A stretch of 43,627 nucleotides of DNA from positions 1-43,627 of the IMG/VR virus record IMGVR_UViG_3300009151_000127; one strand, written 5' to 3'. Shown one piece after another: positions 28,833 through 37,885 of this stretch. The position numbers were made by a program, and so were the translations under genes. Position 1 is the stretch's first letter; every line of letters begins with the position of its first letter. The notes below the pieces were generated by a model. The model was not told the origin of the DNA, ran no database searches, and worked only from the letters and a program-made list of their open reading frames with translations. The stretch comes from a virus.

Positions 28833-30149
28833 ATGGCGCAACAACTCTTAAACGCAGGTTCAACTGCAAATGACGGCACTGGGGATACTCTTCGGTCAGG
28901 TGCAATAAAAATAAATGCAAATTTTGCTGAACTATATGCAAACAGTACTTCTCAAATTCCTACTCAAACTGGAAATAGTGGTTTATTTTTAGCAACTAAC
29001 GGATCCACATTAAGTTGGGCAAATCCGTCAGCTAGTGCGTATCCTTCTCAATCTGGCCAAACTGGAAAGTTCTTATCAACTAACGGAACATCTGTTAGCT
29101 GGTCAGATGTGGTTATCGGTAATGCTAGCACAGTAACTAACGGAGTCTATACTAACGGAAGCTATGCAGATCCTAGTTGGATCACAAGTCTAGCAGGTAG
29201 TAAAGTTACTAATGCTGTGCTAACAACTTCAGTACAAGCAGACCCTGCCTGGTTAACTTCATTGGCTGTTAGCAAAGTTACTAATGCAGTATCGAGTGCT
29301 AGTACCTATGCAGATCCTAGCTGGATTACAAGTCTAGCAGGATCAAAATTATCTGGAACAGTAGTGGCAACAAACGGTGTAGTTACCTCTGGTACCTATG
29401 CAGATCCTGCATGGATTACAAGTCTAGCAGTATCAAAGTTAACCGGCACAATTATAGCAACGAACGGAGTTACTACTGTTGGCAGCTATGCAGATCCTAG
29501 CTGGATCACAAGTCTCGGTGAAACAAAAGTCCTACCAACTCAATCAGGCAGCAGTGGAAGATTTCTTACAACTAATGGAACATCTACTAGTTGGGCTACT
29601 GTCGATGCTACACCAACACAAACCGGTAACAGTGGCAAGTATTTAACTACTAATGGTACAGTACTTAGTTGGGGAACACCTAGCGGCACGATACCAACAC
29701 AAACTGGTAATAGCGGAAAATATTTAACTACTGACGGCACTAACGCAAGTTGGGCAACAGTGGCTGGACTAGTATCTCGAACAACAGTGTCGGCTACCAC
29801 TGCAAGTATAGCTAACAATGCCAATGCTAATGCAGATATTACTGGATTTAAATCCTATGCATTATTAAAAATTCAAACATCGGCAGCAGCCTGGGTCCGA
29901 ATATATTCAGACGCCGCATCTAGAACTGCTGATGCATCGAGAGCATCTACTATCGATCCGTTACCTAGTGCCGGAGTTATTGCTGAAGTAATCACAACTA
30001 GTGCGCAGACAATTCTTATAAGTCCAGGAGCATTTGGGTTTAACAGTGAAAGTTCGCCTACTACAACTATCCCAGTAAACATTACAAATCTTTCCGGCGC
30101 TGCCGCGGCAATTACTGCTACATTAACAGTACTACAGTTGGAAGCATAA
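28833..30149 (+). CDS. Repeat-rich tail fibre protein
   Basis: This 438-residue fibre-like protein starts 4 bases after the giant gene. Its N-terminus (AGSTANDGTGDTLRSGAIKI, about 8-27) is the attachment motif seen in many phage fibre proteins. Two repeat families follow: five exact-length 20-residue copies of a PTQTGNSGKYLTTNGTxxSW unit, and five copies of a YADPSWITSLAxSK unit. The C-terminal about 100 residues form a distinct beta domain (AAAWVRIYSDAASRTADASR ... IPVNITNLSGAAAAITATL), which I have seen on other marine phage fibres. A role in host contact is likely by composition and position. An AAGGA site precedes the ATG. No enzyme motif is visible. Confidence 0.82.
   Translation: MAQQLLNAGSTANDGTGDTLRSGAIKINANFAELYANSTSQIPTQTGNSGLFLATNGSTLSWANPSASAYPSQSGQTGKFLSTNGTSVSWSDVVIGNASTVTNGVYTNGSYADPSWITSLAGSKVTNAVLTTSVQADPAWLTSLAVSKVTNAVSSASTYADPSWITSLAGSKLSGTVVATNGVVTSGTYADPAWITSLAVSKLTGTIIATNGVTTVGSYADPSWITSLGETKVLPTQSGSSGRFLTTNGTSTSWATVDATPTQTGNSGKYLTTNGTVLSWGTPSGTIPTQTGNSGKYLTTDGTNASWATVAGLVSRTTVSATTASIANNANANADITGFKSYALLKIQTSAAAWVRIYSDAASRTADASRASTIDPLPSAGVIAEVITTSAQTILISPGAFGFNSESSPTTTIPVNITNLSGAAAAITATLTVLQLEA
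28959..29753 (+). repeat. Five 60-bp repeats in the fibre gene
   Basis: Copies lie at 28959-29018, 29043-29102, 29535-29594, 29613-29672 and 29694-29753. Each encodes 20 residues of the pattern [PS]xQxGxxGxxLxTxGTxxSW. The protein is more conserved than the DNA, so selection appears to act on the repeat protein, although copies 4 and 5 are also close at DNA level. Confidence 0.85.
29163..29530 (+). repeat. Tandem 72- and 90-bp repeats in the fibre gene
   Basis: Five tandem units begin at 29163, 29235, 29307, 29397 and 29487, so the first two periods are 72 bases and the next two 90 bases. Each encodes (Y/Q)ADP(S/A)W(I/L)TSL followed by a variable tail. The 18-base difference is a six-residue insertion (about ATNGV[VT]) present in the last two full units. 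Confidence 0.85.
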
Positions 30150-30150
30150 T

Positions 30151-31812
30151 ATGTCTGATACTCAAGAATATATTGTTACAGCAAATACTATGGACGATGC
30201 TACGTCTCTGCTTGACGATTTAGAAACTCCTGGCGGTGATCTCTATATTCCTGACAGAGCAGTAGAGGTAACTCAACGCAGGGAGATTAGTAGAAATACT
30301 CATTTCTTGTTAACTACTGAAGAAGCTGAACAGCTACGTAGCGATCCTAGAGTTATTGCTGTAGAATTAATGCCTAGTCTGCAAGGCATATCAGCAGTTC
30401 CTCATGGGATACGAACTAGCAATTTTGAAAAAAGTTCAACCATTGATGCCAACGATAAGAACTGGGGATTGCTCAGATGTACAGCAGGATCAAATTTAGC
30501 AACATGGGGAACTAATGGTTCTTTTACCCAAACAACACAAACAATTACTACTACTAGTTCTGGAAAAAATGTAGATGCTGTAATAGTTGATGCACACATA
30601 AATTTTAATCATCCAGAGTTTGCTGTAAATCCAGACGGTACTGGCGGATCTAGAGCTGTGCAATATGATTGGTTCCAGCATAGCGCCGCATTAGGATATG
30701 CTTCTACAGGAACATATAGTTATAGTGCTAGTTCAAGCAATCACGGAACACACACTACTGGCATTACTGCCGGAAATACTCAGGGCTGGGCAAGCGATGC
30801 AAATATTTACAATATGGAGTTTAACTATGCAGGCGGCAACGGCCCTCCCGGCTCCGCCGCTGACTGGTCTGTATTCATATTTGATTATATTAGAGCTTTT
30901 CACAACTCTAAACCAGTTAATTCTGCAACTGGGAAACGTAACCCAACAGTGACAAACAACAGCTGGGGATACTCATATAACAATATTGCTTTAAGTGGTA
31001 TAACTAGTGTAACTTATAGAGGTACTACTACTGCACTGTCCGGCACTGATGCAGCCAAGCGAACGATTTTACAAGACAACGGAATCCCAGTTCCGGCCAG
31101 CACGTATCTATATGCAACCCCCGCAAGAAGTGCCGGGGTTGAAGCTGACATCCAAGATGCTATTGCAGACGGAGTTATTGTAGTAGCAAGTGCTGGAAAT
31201 AGTTACTGGAATATGGCTACGTCGGATCTTGCAGATTATAATAATTCTTTTGTTGCTGGTGGATTTACATATTTTCCTACTCGAGGCTCTTCTCCAGGGT
31301 CAGCCGCTCAAGTAATTTGTGTAGGGTCAGCCGGCACAACTGTTTCAGAATATAAAAGTACTTTTAGCAACTATGGCAAGCGGGTTGATATATGGGCTCC
31401 GGGAAGTAATATTGTTTCCAGTTTTCGAGATTCAGCAGCCGCTACAGAATATGGAATTGTCCTTGCTAATGACACTAGAGATTCTGCGTATAAAATAGGA
31501 AGCATATCGGGAACTAGTATGGCAGGCCCGCAGGTAGCTGGATACTTAGCATGTTTATTAGAGCAATATCCTAATATGCGTCAATCAGAAGCACTGACTC
31601 ATTTGATTACTAACTCAACAAAGAATCAAATTGGATCAACCGGCGGCCTTGCTGGCGATTACACATCACTAGGTGATAACTCAAATAACAGATATTTGTA
31701 TTACCTAGCTGTGCGACCAGTAACGGGAACAGTTTCGCCAATGACTAGATACAAAGACCGACCCGCTACCGGCGCAATGTATCCGAGATTGAGAATACGA
31801 AGATATGGTTAA
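30151..31812 (+). CDS. Subtilisin-family (S8) serine protease
   Basis: This 553-residue protein has the full S8 triad in the usual order: Asp147 in AVIVDAHINF, His198 in SSNHGTHTTG and Ser456 in SGTSMAGPQVAG, with the oxyanion Asn350 in VASAGN. Residues 5-75 resemble an I9-type propeptide (YIVTANTMDDATSLLDDLE ... SDPRVIAVELMP). No signal peptide is visible, so it acts in the infected cell or as a virion part. It starts one base after the fibre stop and precedes more tail genes. It might process fibre or giant proteins, or digest host surface protein; neither is shown. The C-terminus (about 530-553) is Arg-rich. Confidence 0.93.
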   Translation: MSDTQEYIVTANTMDDATSLLDDLETPGGDLYIPDRAVEVTQRREISRNTHFLLTTEEAEQLRSDPRVIAVELMPSLQGISAVPHGIRTSNFEKSSTIDANDKNWGLLRCTAGSNLATWGTNGSFTQTTQTITTTSSGKNVDAVIVDAHINFNHPEFAVNPDGTGGSRAVQYDWFQHSAALGYASTGTYSYSASSSNHGTHTTGITAGNTQGWASDANIYNMEFNYAGGNGPPGSAADWSVFIFDYIRAFHNSKPVNSATGKRNPTVTNNSWGYSYNNIALSGITSVTYRGTTTALSGTDAAKRTILQDNGIPVPASTYLYATPARSAGVEADIQDAIADGVIVVASAGNSYWNMATSDLADYNNSFVAGGFTYFPTRGSSPGSAAQVICVGSAGTTVSEYKSTFSNYGKRVDIWAPGSNIVSSFRDSAAATEYGIVLANDTRDSAYKIGSISGTSMAGPQVAGYLACLLEQYPNMRQSEALTHLITNSTKNQIGSTGGLAGDYTSLGDNSNNRYLYYLAVRPVTGTVSPMTRYKDRPATGAMYPRLRIRRYG

Positions 31813-31841
31813 TGCGATTAAACTAGCAGTTAATTATCATT

Positions 31842-31849
31842 GATAAATA
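31842..31849 (+). promoter_or_regulatory. T4-type late promoter (GATAAATA)
   Basis: GATAAATA lies 21 bases before the ATG of the 204-aa gene, in the 58-base gap after the protease. It fits the late box NATAAATA. It probably drives the 204-aa gene and the first two fibre paralogs (31871-36297). Confidence 0.75.
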
Positions 31850-31870
31850 TAAGATAAAGAGAACATCACT

Positions 31871-32485
31871 ATGCAGAGCAAAGACTTAACGGGAGTTCAT
31901 ATAGAAGGTCATATAAAGATCTTCGATCCCATTTCCAATGAAATTTATGTCAACAAACGTAATGCTATACACTATGAAAATATGAGTATAGCATTAGCTA
32001 ACACGCTATCTAATAGTGGTAACGGCTTTGTTTACGAAATGGCATTTGGTAGTGGCGGAACTTCAGTAGATCCAACAGGTATTATCACATACCTAACACC
32101 AAACAGTTCGGGTGCAAATGCAAGTTTGTACAGTCAACAATTTAAAAAAGTTGTAGATGAACGCAGTAGTAATAATGTCGATCCTACACGTAACTATACA
32201 GAAGCTCGACATGTTACTGGCACAAACTATACAGATCTGTTTGTAACTTGTCTGTTGGATTACGGCGATGGAAATACCGCAGGTCAACAAGCATTTGACA
32301 ATGCTACCTCAACAACAACCGGATTAGTATTTGATGAACTAGGGTTAAAAAGCTATAATGCATCTGGCACAGGCCTGTTATTGACTCATGTTATATTCCA
32401 CCCTGTACAAAAATCATTAAATCGTTTAATACAAATTGATTATACAGTTCGTATTCAAAGTTTAACTGGCTTAGCAGGAGTATAA
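31871..32485 (+). CDS. Putative virion structural protein
   Basis: This is a 204-residue protein with no recognised enzyme motif. It is beta-rich. Its most conserved-looking part is KRNAIHYENMSIALANTLSN (about 29-48), followed by GFVYEMAFGSGGTS, and a C-terminal FHPVQKSLNRLIQIDYTVRI. From memory, similar proteins occur in the tail region of marine T4-like phages. It has its own late promoter and lies between the protease and the fibre paralogs, so it is likely a tail or fibre-attachment component. No signal peptide or membrane segment is visible. Confidence 0.75.
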   Translation: MQSKDLTGVHIEGHIKIFDPISNEIYVNKRNAIHYENMSIALANTLSNSGNGFVYEMAFGSGGTSVDPTGIITYLTPNSSGANASLYSQQFKKVVDERSSNNVDPTRNYTEARHVTGTNYTDLFVTCLLDYGDGNTAGQQAFDNATSTTTGLVFDELGLKSYNASGTGLLLTHVIFHPVQKSLNRLIQIDYTVRIQSLTGLAGV

Positions 32486-32488
32486 TCT

Positions 32489-34633
32489 ATGACTTATCAA
32501 GTTAGATTTACTGAAATTACTAATCCTAGCAAACCTGCGATAGTGGTCGCTGATCAAACATTGAATAATCAAACTTCAGTGACTCTTATCGGCAAAAATT
32601 ATAAAGGGTTTGCTCCAGTCCTTGCTGAAAATCTTTTACACTTACTAGAAAATTTTGCAAGCCCATCAGATAACCCGCCTGCTAACCCAGTTCAAGGTCA
32701 GTTGTGGTATGATAATACTCTTAATTTTTTAAATGTATATGACGGCACCGCTTGGTCCGCCGCAGGTTCTTTAAAGAAATCAGGAGTAGCTCCTGAAGTG
32801 ATTAGTAGTTCTAAAGGTGACTTGTGGGTTGATACAAATAATAGTCAACTATATCTATATTCAGGAAACAACTGGTTACTAGTAGGACCTCAATATAGTG
32901 CAGGAAAACAAACTGGCCCCATAGTAGAATCTATAGTTGACACTAATAATGTTACTCATAGTGTGATAAGTTTTTATGGTGCTTCCAGTAGCATAACTGA
33001 TACTAATAATTATAGAGTAGCTATTATTAGTAAAGATACATTTACGCCTAAATCAATTGTTTCTGGGTTTCCATTCATTCGACAAGGCTTTAATTTATCA
33101 TTAACTGACAGTAACAGCGAAACGTCTCCTAGTAAAATTTGGGGAACCTCAGAAAGAGCCGAAGCATTAGCAGTCAATGGTGTTAGCGTACTGGCTAGTA
33201 ACTTTCTAAGAGGTGATGTGTCGAGTACAAGTACATCGTCACTTAATATTAGAGCAAATGCTGGACTTAGTATAGGTAGTGATCTAAGTTTTAACATAGG
33301 TGTTGACGGTACTTCTACAATATTTTATTCTAAAAACAACGGAGATGCAATTGATTTTAAGTTGAAATATAATTCAATAACTAAAACAGTAATGCGTATC
33401 GATGCTAGAACTAGAATAGGTATTGGAACTAACAATGCAGATCCCCTAGCAACTTTAGACGTTGCCGGCACAATTATTATCAAAGACGATGCTACTAAAC
33501 CTGAACTAGGTAGATTGATTGTAAACGGAACATCAAATGTCGGTGATCTCAGCACAGGTCCGGGCGATCCCGGTGGTGCAAGTATTCAAACACTAGGCGG
33601 CTTGTCAGTAACAAAAAAATCTACTTTTGCTAACGATATTAATTTAACTGGCAAACTTTATATTACTACCGCAAACGGATCTTCAGCAATAATTCCAACT
33701 ACTACACTACAGTATGATATCGGTGATACGAATCACCGATTTAGAAATATATATGCACAGGCGTTTGTCGGAGGATTTACAGGATCTTTTTCAGGTATAT
33801 TAGATGGAAGTGTAACTGGGTCTGCCGGAAGATTAGCCAGCCCTACAACGTTTAAGCTTCAAGGCCAGCTGGATAGTAACGCTCAAGCGTTTGACGGACA
33901 AACAGTTAATGGTTCGTTAATTCTCACAACGACATTAAATGAAACTGCAATTTCTGCACAAACAGATGCCACGATACTCCGGGACAGCGATTACTTTTTA
34001 TTCCAGCGAAAAGATATTGGTTTATTAAAGGTAACTAAAAAATCATTACAACAGAATTTACCAGTAATGCCAATCGGTGCAATCCTACCATTTGCTGGAA
34101 TTACCCCGCCAGTTGGGTATGTTTTATGTGACGGAGCAGAAGTTTCTAAAACAACATACAAACTATTATATGATGTCATTGGAGATGTATACATAAGAGA
34201 TATAGCACTTGAACCGTTGCAAGGCTACGGCACATTTAGATTGCCTGACCTAAGAGGTAGATTTGCACTAGGCAAAGACAGCATGAACAACGGAATAAGT
34301 GTACCAAGCAGATTAAATGTAGCTCAGAACGTACAAACAATCACTGCCCCTGCTGACAGAGTTACTGACGTTACTGCTGATAATATCGGCACCGGCACAG
34401 GCAAAGACACAGTTACATTATTAGTTAAAAATCTGCCAGATCACAAACACTACTATACTGTTCCTGGTACAGGTTATCAAACTACTATCAGCCCACAAGT
34501 TGCAGTAACTGGTGCTAGCGGTATAGATAAAACTGGTAGCGTGGCCGATTCAACCCAACTAGGCCAGGCGGTAAATATTATGAATCCGTACTTGACTATT
34601 AATTATATTATTTTTACTGGTAACTTACAATGA
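32489..34633 (+). CDS. Tail fibre protein with C-terminal collar domain
   Basis: This 714-residue protein is the first of three paralogs. The shared N-terminal module (about 1-150) includes LIGKNYKGFA, AENLLHLLENFA, GQLWYDN and GDLWVDTNNSQLYLYSG. The middle part is beta-rich, with fibre-type text such as NADPLATLDVAGTIIIKDD. The C-terminus has a phage tail-collar domain (about 527-600: PIGAILPFAGITPPVGYVLCDG, FRLPDLRGRF) and a KNLPDHKHYY His-rich segment, as in T4 gp12 (short tail fibre) receptor-binding ends. The role is probably host attachment. Its stop overlaps the next paralog's start (ATGA). Confidence 0.88.
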   Translation: MTYQVRFTEITNPSKPAIVVADQTLNNQTSVTLIGKNYKGFAPVLAENLLHLLENFASPSDNPPANPVQGQLWYDNTLNFLNVYDGTAWSAAGSLKKSGVAPEVISSSKGDLWVDTNNSQLYLYSGNNWLLVGPQYSAGKQTGPIVESIVDTNNVTHSVISFYGASSSITDTNNYRVAIISKDTFTPKSIVSGFPFIRQGFNLSLTDSNSETSPSKIWGTSERAEALAVNGVSVLASNFLRGDVSSTSTSSLNIRANAGLSIGSDLSFNIGVDGTSTIFYSKNNGDAIDFKLKYNSITKTVMRIDARTRIGIGTNNADPLATLDVAGTIIIKDDATKPELGRLIVNGTSNVGDLSTGPGDPGGASIQTLGGLSVTKKSTFANDINLTGKLYITTANGSSAIIPTTTLQYDIGDTNHRFRNIYAQAFVGGFTGSFSGILDGSVTGSAGRLASPTTFKLQGQLDSNAQAFDGQTVNGSLILTTTLNETAISAQTDATILRDSDYFLFQRKDIGLLKVTKKSLQQNLPVMPIGAILPFAGITPPVGYVLCDGAEVSKTTYKLLYDVIGDVYIRDIALEPLQGYGTFRLPDLRGRFALGKDSMNNGISVPSRLNVAQNVQTITAPADRVTDVTADNIGTGTGKDTVTLLVKNLPDHKHYYTVPGTGYQTTISPQVAVTGASGIDKTGSVADSTQLGQAVNIMNPYLTINYIIFTGNLQ

Positions 34634-36297
34634 GCTATACGATAACCAAATCTAACGGAACAATCTTAACAGAATTAGTCGACGGTACGACCGATCAAGT
34701 TCACTCAAGTCTTACCTTAGTAGCTAAAAGTGCAAGTGCTTACGGCACTGCTCTTAATCAAAACTTTGTATACTTGTTGGAAAATTTTGCTAATTCAGTC
34801 CAACCAAGATCCCCAACTGTTGGTCAGCTTTGGTTTGATACCACACAAAATAGATTAAAAGTATATGATGGTGTTAATTTTAAAGTTAGCGGCGGCACTA
34901 TCGTGTCTGCTTCTTCCCCTAGCGGAATTAATGCAGGCGATATTTGGATTGATAGTAATAACGGACAACTACGATTTAACGATGGTACATCGACTAAACT
35001 AGCAGGCCCTGTTTATACAGCGGCCCAAGGTCTATCAGGATTTGTTGTAGACAGTGTTATTGGCACTGACCAACTCACTCATACTATTGCAAGTCTGTTC
35101 GTTGGTCAAACACTATTAGGTATTTGGAGTAATACTGAATTTACTCCAAGCACTGCAATATCTCAATATACTGGTACAATATATGTTGGATTTAATGCAA
35201 GTACATTTAGCGGAGTCAAATTAAGATCACCAGTTTCACAAGCTGACACATTATTGGCCGCAGATGGATCTAGTAAAACAGCAGAAAATTTTATATCAAC
35301 TACTGACGATTCGGCCACAGCCGGAACACTTACTATCAATAATGCCACTCCGTTAATATTAGGTGAAAGTGGAAATACTGAGATAAATGCATCAGCAATT
35401 TTATTTAATATTAAGTCAAACACATCTGGTCAAAATTTTAAAATTACCACTAGAAACGGATCAACATCTCAAACAGCACTATTTGTTGACGCAACTAATA
35501 ATTATATCGGACTTTTTAATTCAGCACCAACTGCAACACTACATGTAGGAACAGTTGCAACTCCAGGTAGTGTTATAATCGAAGGTAATTTAACAGTTAA
35601 CGGTGTTACAACAACTATTAATTCAACAACTATTAGTATTGATGATAAAAATATTGAATTAGGTAGTGTCGCTAGTCCAACTGATTCAACTGCCAATGGC
35701 GGTGGCTTTACCCTTAAAGGTACAACAGATAAAACGTTTACATGGGTAAATGGTGGAGCATACTGGAATAGTTCAGAACACGTAAATCTAGTAGCAAGCA
35801 AGGGTTATAAGATTAACGGTACGACCATATTAGAAGCAGGTATTCTTGGGCCTACTATACTTACTAGTAGTTTAACTAGTGTTGGTACGCTAACATCTTT
35901 AAACATAACTAATCTATCAATAACTGCTGATCTAAGCGGAAATGTAACATTAGCAAATAGCACACCAGCATTTGCGGATGGGAATATAGTCCTAGATCCT
36001 AAAGGTGCAGGTGTTGTTAACGTAAGTAGTTCTAAAATAAGTAACTTAGCTGATCCTGCCTCTGCGCAAGATGCCGCTACTAAAAAATATGTAGACACAC
36101 GGTCTGTAGCTATAAGTTTAACAACTACCGGACTATCTAACGCTCAAATTGCAACAACATACCTAGCTAAATTGTTCCCAAATACCGAATGGTCGAACGA
36201 TTCTATCTGTAGGGCAGTGTGTACAGACGGCGCAGGAACAGCAATTAGGAAGTTTATAATGCAAACCGGCGTCTGGGTCTATCAGAATGACCTGTAA
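34630..36297 (+). CDS. Tail fibre-like protein (second paralog)
   Basis: This 555-residue protein shares the N-terminal module of its neighbours: NQNFVYLLENFANSVQP, GQLWFDTTQNRLKVYDG and GDIWIDSNNGQL (about 1-125). The middle carries a fibre module with GNLTVNGVTTTINSTTISID and FTLKGTTDKTFTWV (about 315-380), common in marine phage fibres. The C-terminus is a different short domain (about 490-555) ending KFIMQTGVWVYQNDL, without a collar or protease motif. It overlaps the preceding gene by 4 bases, so the two are probably made together. A role in the fibre shaft or adhesin is inferred. Confidence 0.85.
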   Translation: MSYTITKSNGTILTELVDGTTDQVHSSLTLVAKSASAYGTALNQNFVYLLENFANSVQPRSPTVGQLWFDTTQNRLKVYDGVNFKVSGGTIVSASSPSGINAGDIWIDSNNGQLRFNDGTSTKLAGPVYTAAQGLSGFVVDSVIGTDQLTHTIASLFVGQTLLGIWSNTEFTPSTAISQYTGTIYVGFNASTFSGVKLRSPVSQADTLLAADGSSKTAENFISTTDDSATAGTLTINNATPLILGESGNTEINASAILFNIKSNTSGQNFKITTRNGSTSQTALFVDATNNYIGLFNSAPTATLHVGTVATPGSVIIEGNLTVNGVTTTINSTTISIDDKNIELGSVASPTDSTANGGGFTLKGTTDKTFTWVNGGAYWNSSEHVNLVASKGYKINGTTILEAGILGPTILTSSLTSVGTLTSLNITNLSITADLSGNVTLANSTPAFADGNIVLDPKGAGVVNVSSSKISNLADPASAQDAATKKYVDTRSVAISLTTTGLSNAQIATTYLAKLFPNTEWSNDSICRAVCTDGAGTAIRKFIMQTGVWVYQNDL

Positions 36298-36323
36298 CCT
36301 ACTAGAAATTTAAGATATAACAG

Positions 36324-36331
36324 CATAAATA
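36324..36331 (+). promoter_or_regulatory. T4-type late promoter (CATAAATA)
   Basis: CATAAATA lies 24 bases before the ATG of the third fibre paralog, in the 58-base gap that separates it from the second. It fits the late box NATAAATA and is followed by TATAAG. Confidence 0.75.
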
Positions 36332-36355
36332 TATAAGAATAAGGAACTGAGCCAG

Positions 36356-37852
36356 ATGTCATACACCATAAATAGATATAGCGGGACACAAATTACAGTA
36401 GTAGCTGATGGCACTATTGATAGTACCCTTGATATTAAGTTAATCGGTAAGAATTACGCAGGATACGGTGAAGTACAAAATGAAAATTTTGTAGCTTTGC
36501 TAGAAAACTTCGCTAATACTACACAACCACCAAAACCACTTTCAGGCCAAGTTTGGTTTGATAGTGCAAATAGCAAATTAAAATTCTTCGACGGCAATAA
36601 ATTCCGTACAACTGGTGGAGCAGAAACTGGAGCGACCCGCCCGACTGGGCTAACACTTGGTGATTTCTGGTTTGATACTGTTAATAATCAACTTAATGCA
36701 TGGAACGGTACTGATTATACCCTAGTTGGACCTCAAGTTGCCGCAGGATATTCGACTACACAAGTTAGATCTAGAACTGTGCGAGCATTAAATGGTAGCA
36801 CATCTCCGATTGTTGAAGCATTAGTAGGTAACACTACGTTATTTGTAGTCAGTAATGTAGACGTCAACCCAATAGACGGTGGTATTGAAACTGGATTAAC
36901 TGCTTCGGGATTTACTAAACTACATAGAGGCATAACACTTGCATCTACAAATAACGATTCACAACCAGGACAAACTACCGATGGTACAAGATTTTGGGGC
37001 ACTGCTACTAATTCTGATAGATTGGGTGGATTTGCTTCCGCTGATTTTGTAAAATCTAATAGTGCGGGATTTACTAATTTAGTTAATTTCGCTGATGTAG
37101 GTTATACTGTTGGTAGTCCTGTAGCAAGATTACATGTGTTTAATGAAAGCAATCTAAACCCGGTAATAGAAAATCAATCAAACAACCAGATCCAGTTTAG
37201 AACAAGAAACTCAATAACAGAAGCTGTGTACAAGCCGATGACATTGTTGGGTCCAGATATACTTCCGGGACAAGATGCTACATCTAATCTTGGTTCTGCT
37301 ACAGTAAAGTTTGTAACAATTTACGGAGCAAATTTTACTGGAACTTCAGCAAAAGCTGATACATTGTTGTTGGGAAGTAATTATGTTTCGGCCAGTACTG
37401 CATCGTCAGCTAGTACCATTGTTGCTAGAGATTCTAGTCAGAATATTGCTGCCAACTTATTCAGCGGTACTGCTACTGCGGCACAATATGCTGACTTAGC
37501 AGAAAAATATCTAGCTGATAAAGATTACGAAGTTGGTACAGTAGTATCAGTAGGCGGTGAAAAAGAAGTTACTGCTTGCCAAACAAATGACCGTGCAGTC
37601 GGTGTAGTCAGTGCCAACCCTGCATTTATGATGAATAAAGATCTAGTAGGCGGCACGTATATCGCACTTAAAGGTCGAGTTCCAGTTAAGGTATTTGGCC
37701 AAGTTGCCAAGGGCGATCGTATGCGAGCATTTAAAGACGGTTCAGCTATTTCGATAGCTGATGATTATACTAACTCGGATGTGGTCTTTGCGATTGCTTT
37801 AGAATCAAGTGATGATGCTGGAATCAAACTTATTGAATGTATAGTGTTATAA
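36356..37852 (+). CDS. Tail fibre-like protein (third paralog), distinct C-terminal domain
   Basis: This 498-residue protein has the shared N-terminal module: LIGKNYAGYG, NENFVALLENFANTTQ, GQVWFDSANSKLKFFDG and GDFWFDTVNNQLNAWNG (about 28-125). The middle is fibre-like. The C-terminal about 120 residues begin QYADLAEKYLADKDYEVGTV and continue through VTACQTNDRAVGVVS, ALKGRVPVKVFG and KGDRMRAFKDG. This resembles the G2-type C-terminal domain of some phage appendages, which can act as an autocleaving trimerisation chaperone; that link is from memory and tentative. It has its own late promoter and lies before another late promoter. Confidence 0.85.
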   Translation: MSYTINRYSGTQITVVADGTIDSTLDIKLIGKNYAGYGEVQNENFVALLENFANTTQPPKPLSGQVWFDSANSKLKFFDGNKFRTTGGAETGATRPTGLTLGDFWFDTVNNQLNAWNGTDYTLVGPQVAAGYSTTQVRSRTVRALNGSTSPIVEALVGNTTLFVVSNVDVNPIDGGIETGLTASGFTKLHRGITLASTNNDSQPGQTTDGTRFWGTATNSDRLGGFASADFVKSNSAGFTNLVNFADVGYTVGSPVARLHVFNESNLNPVIENQSNNQIQFRTRNSITEAVYKPMTLLGPDILPGQDATSNLGSATVKFVTIYGANFTGTSAKADTLLLGSNYVSASTASSASTIVARDSSQNIAANLFSGTATAAQYADLAEKYLADKDYEVGTVVSVGGEKEVTACQTNDRAVGVVSANPAFMMNKDLVGGTYIALKGRVPVKVFGQVAKGDRMRAFKDGSAISIADDYTNSDVVFAIALESSDDAGIKLIECIVL

Positions 37853-37853
37853 C

Positions 37854-37861
37854 TATAAATA
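37854..37861 (+). promoter_or_regulatory. T4-type late promoter (TATAAATA, exact)
   Basis: TATAAATA is the exact T4 late -10 box. It lies 24 bases before the ATG of the 344-aa gene and starts one base after the preceding stop codon. It is the best of the five late boxes in the window. Confidence 0.85.
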
Positions 37862-37885
37862 AACAGAACTTAAAAGAGGACAATT

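Noticed and set aside
31813-31870. Possible terminator after the protease gene
   Set aside because: Only weak TTAATTATCATTGATAA-type pairing is seen, with no T tract; I do not call a terminator.
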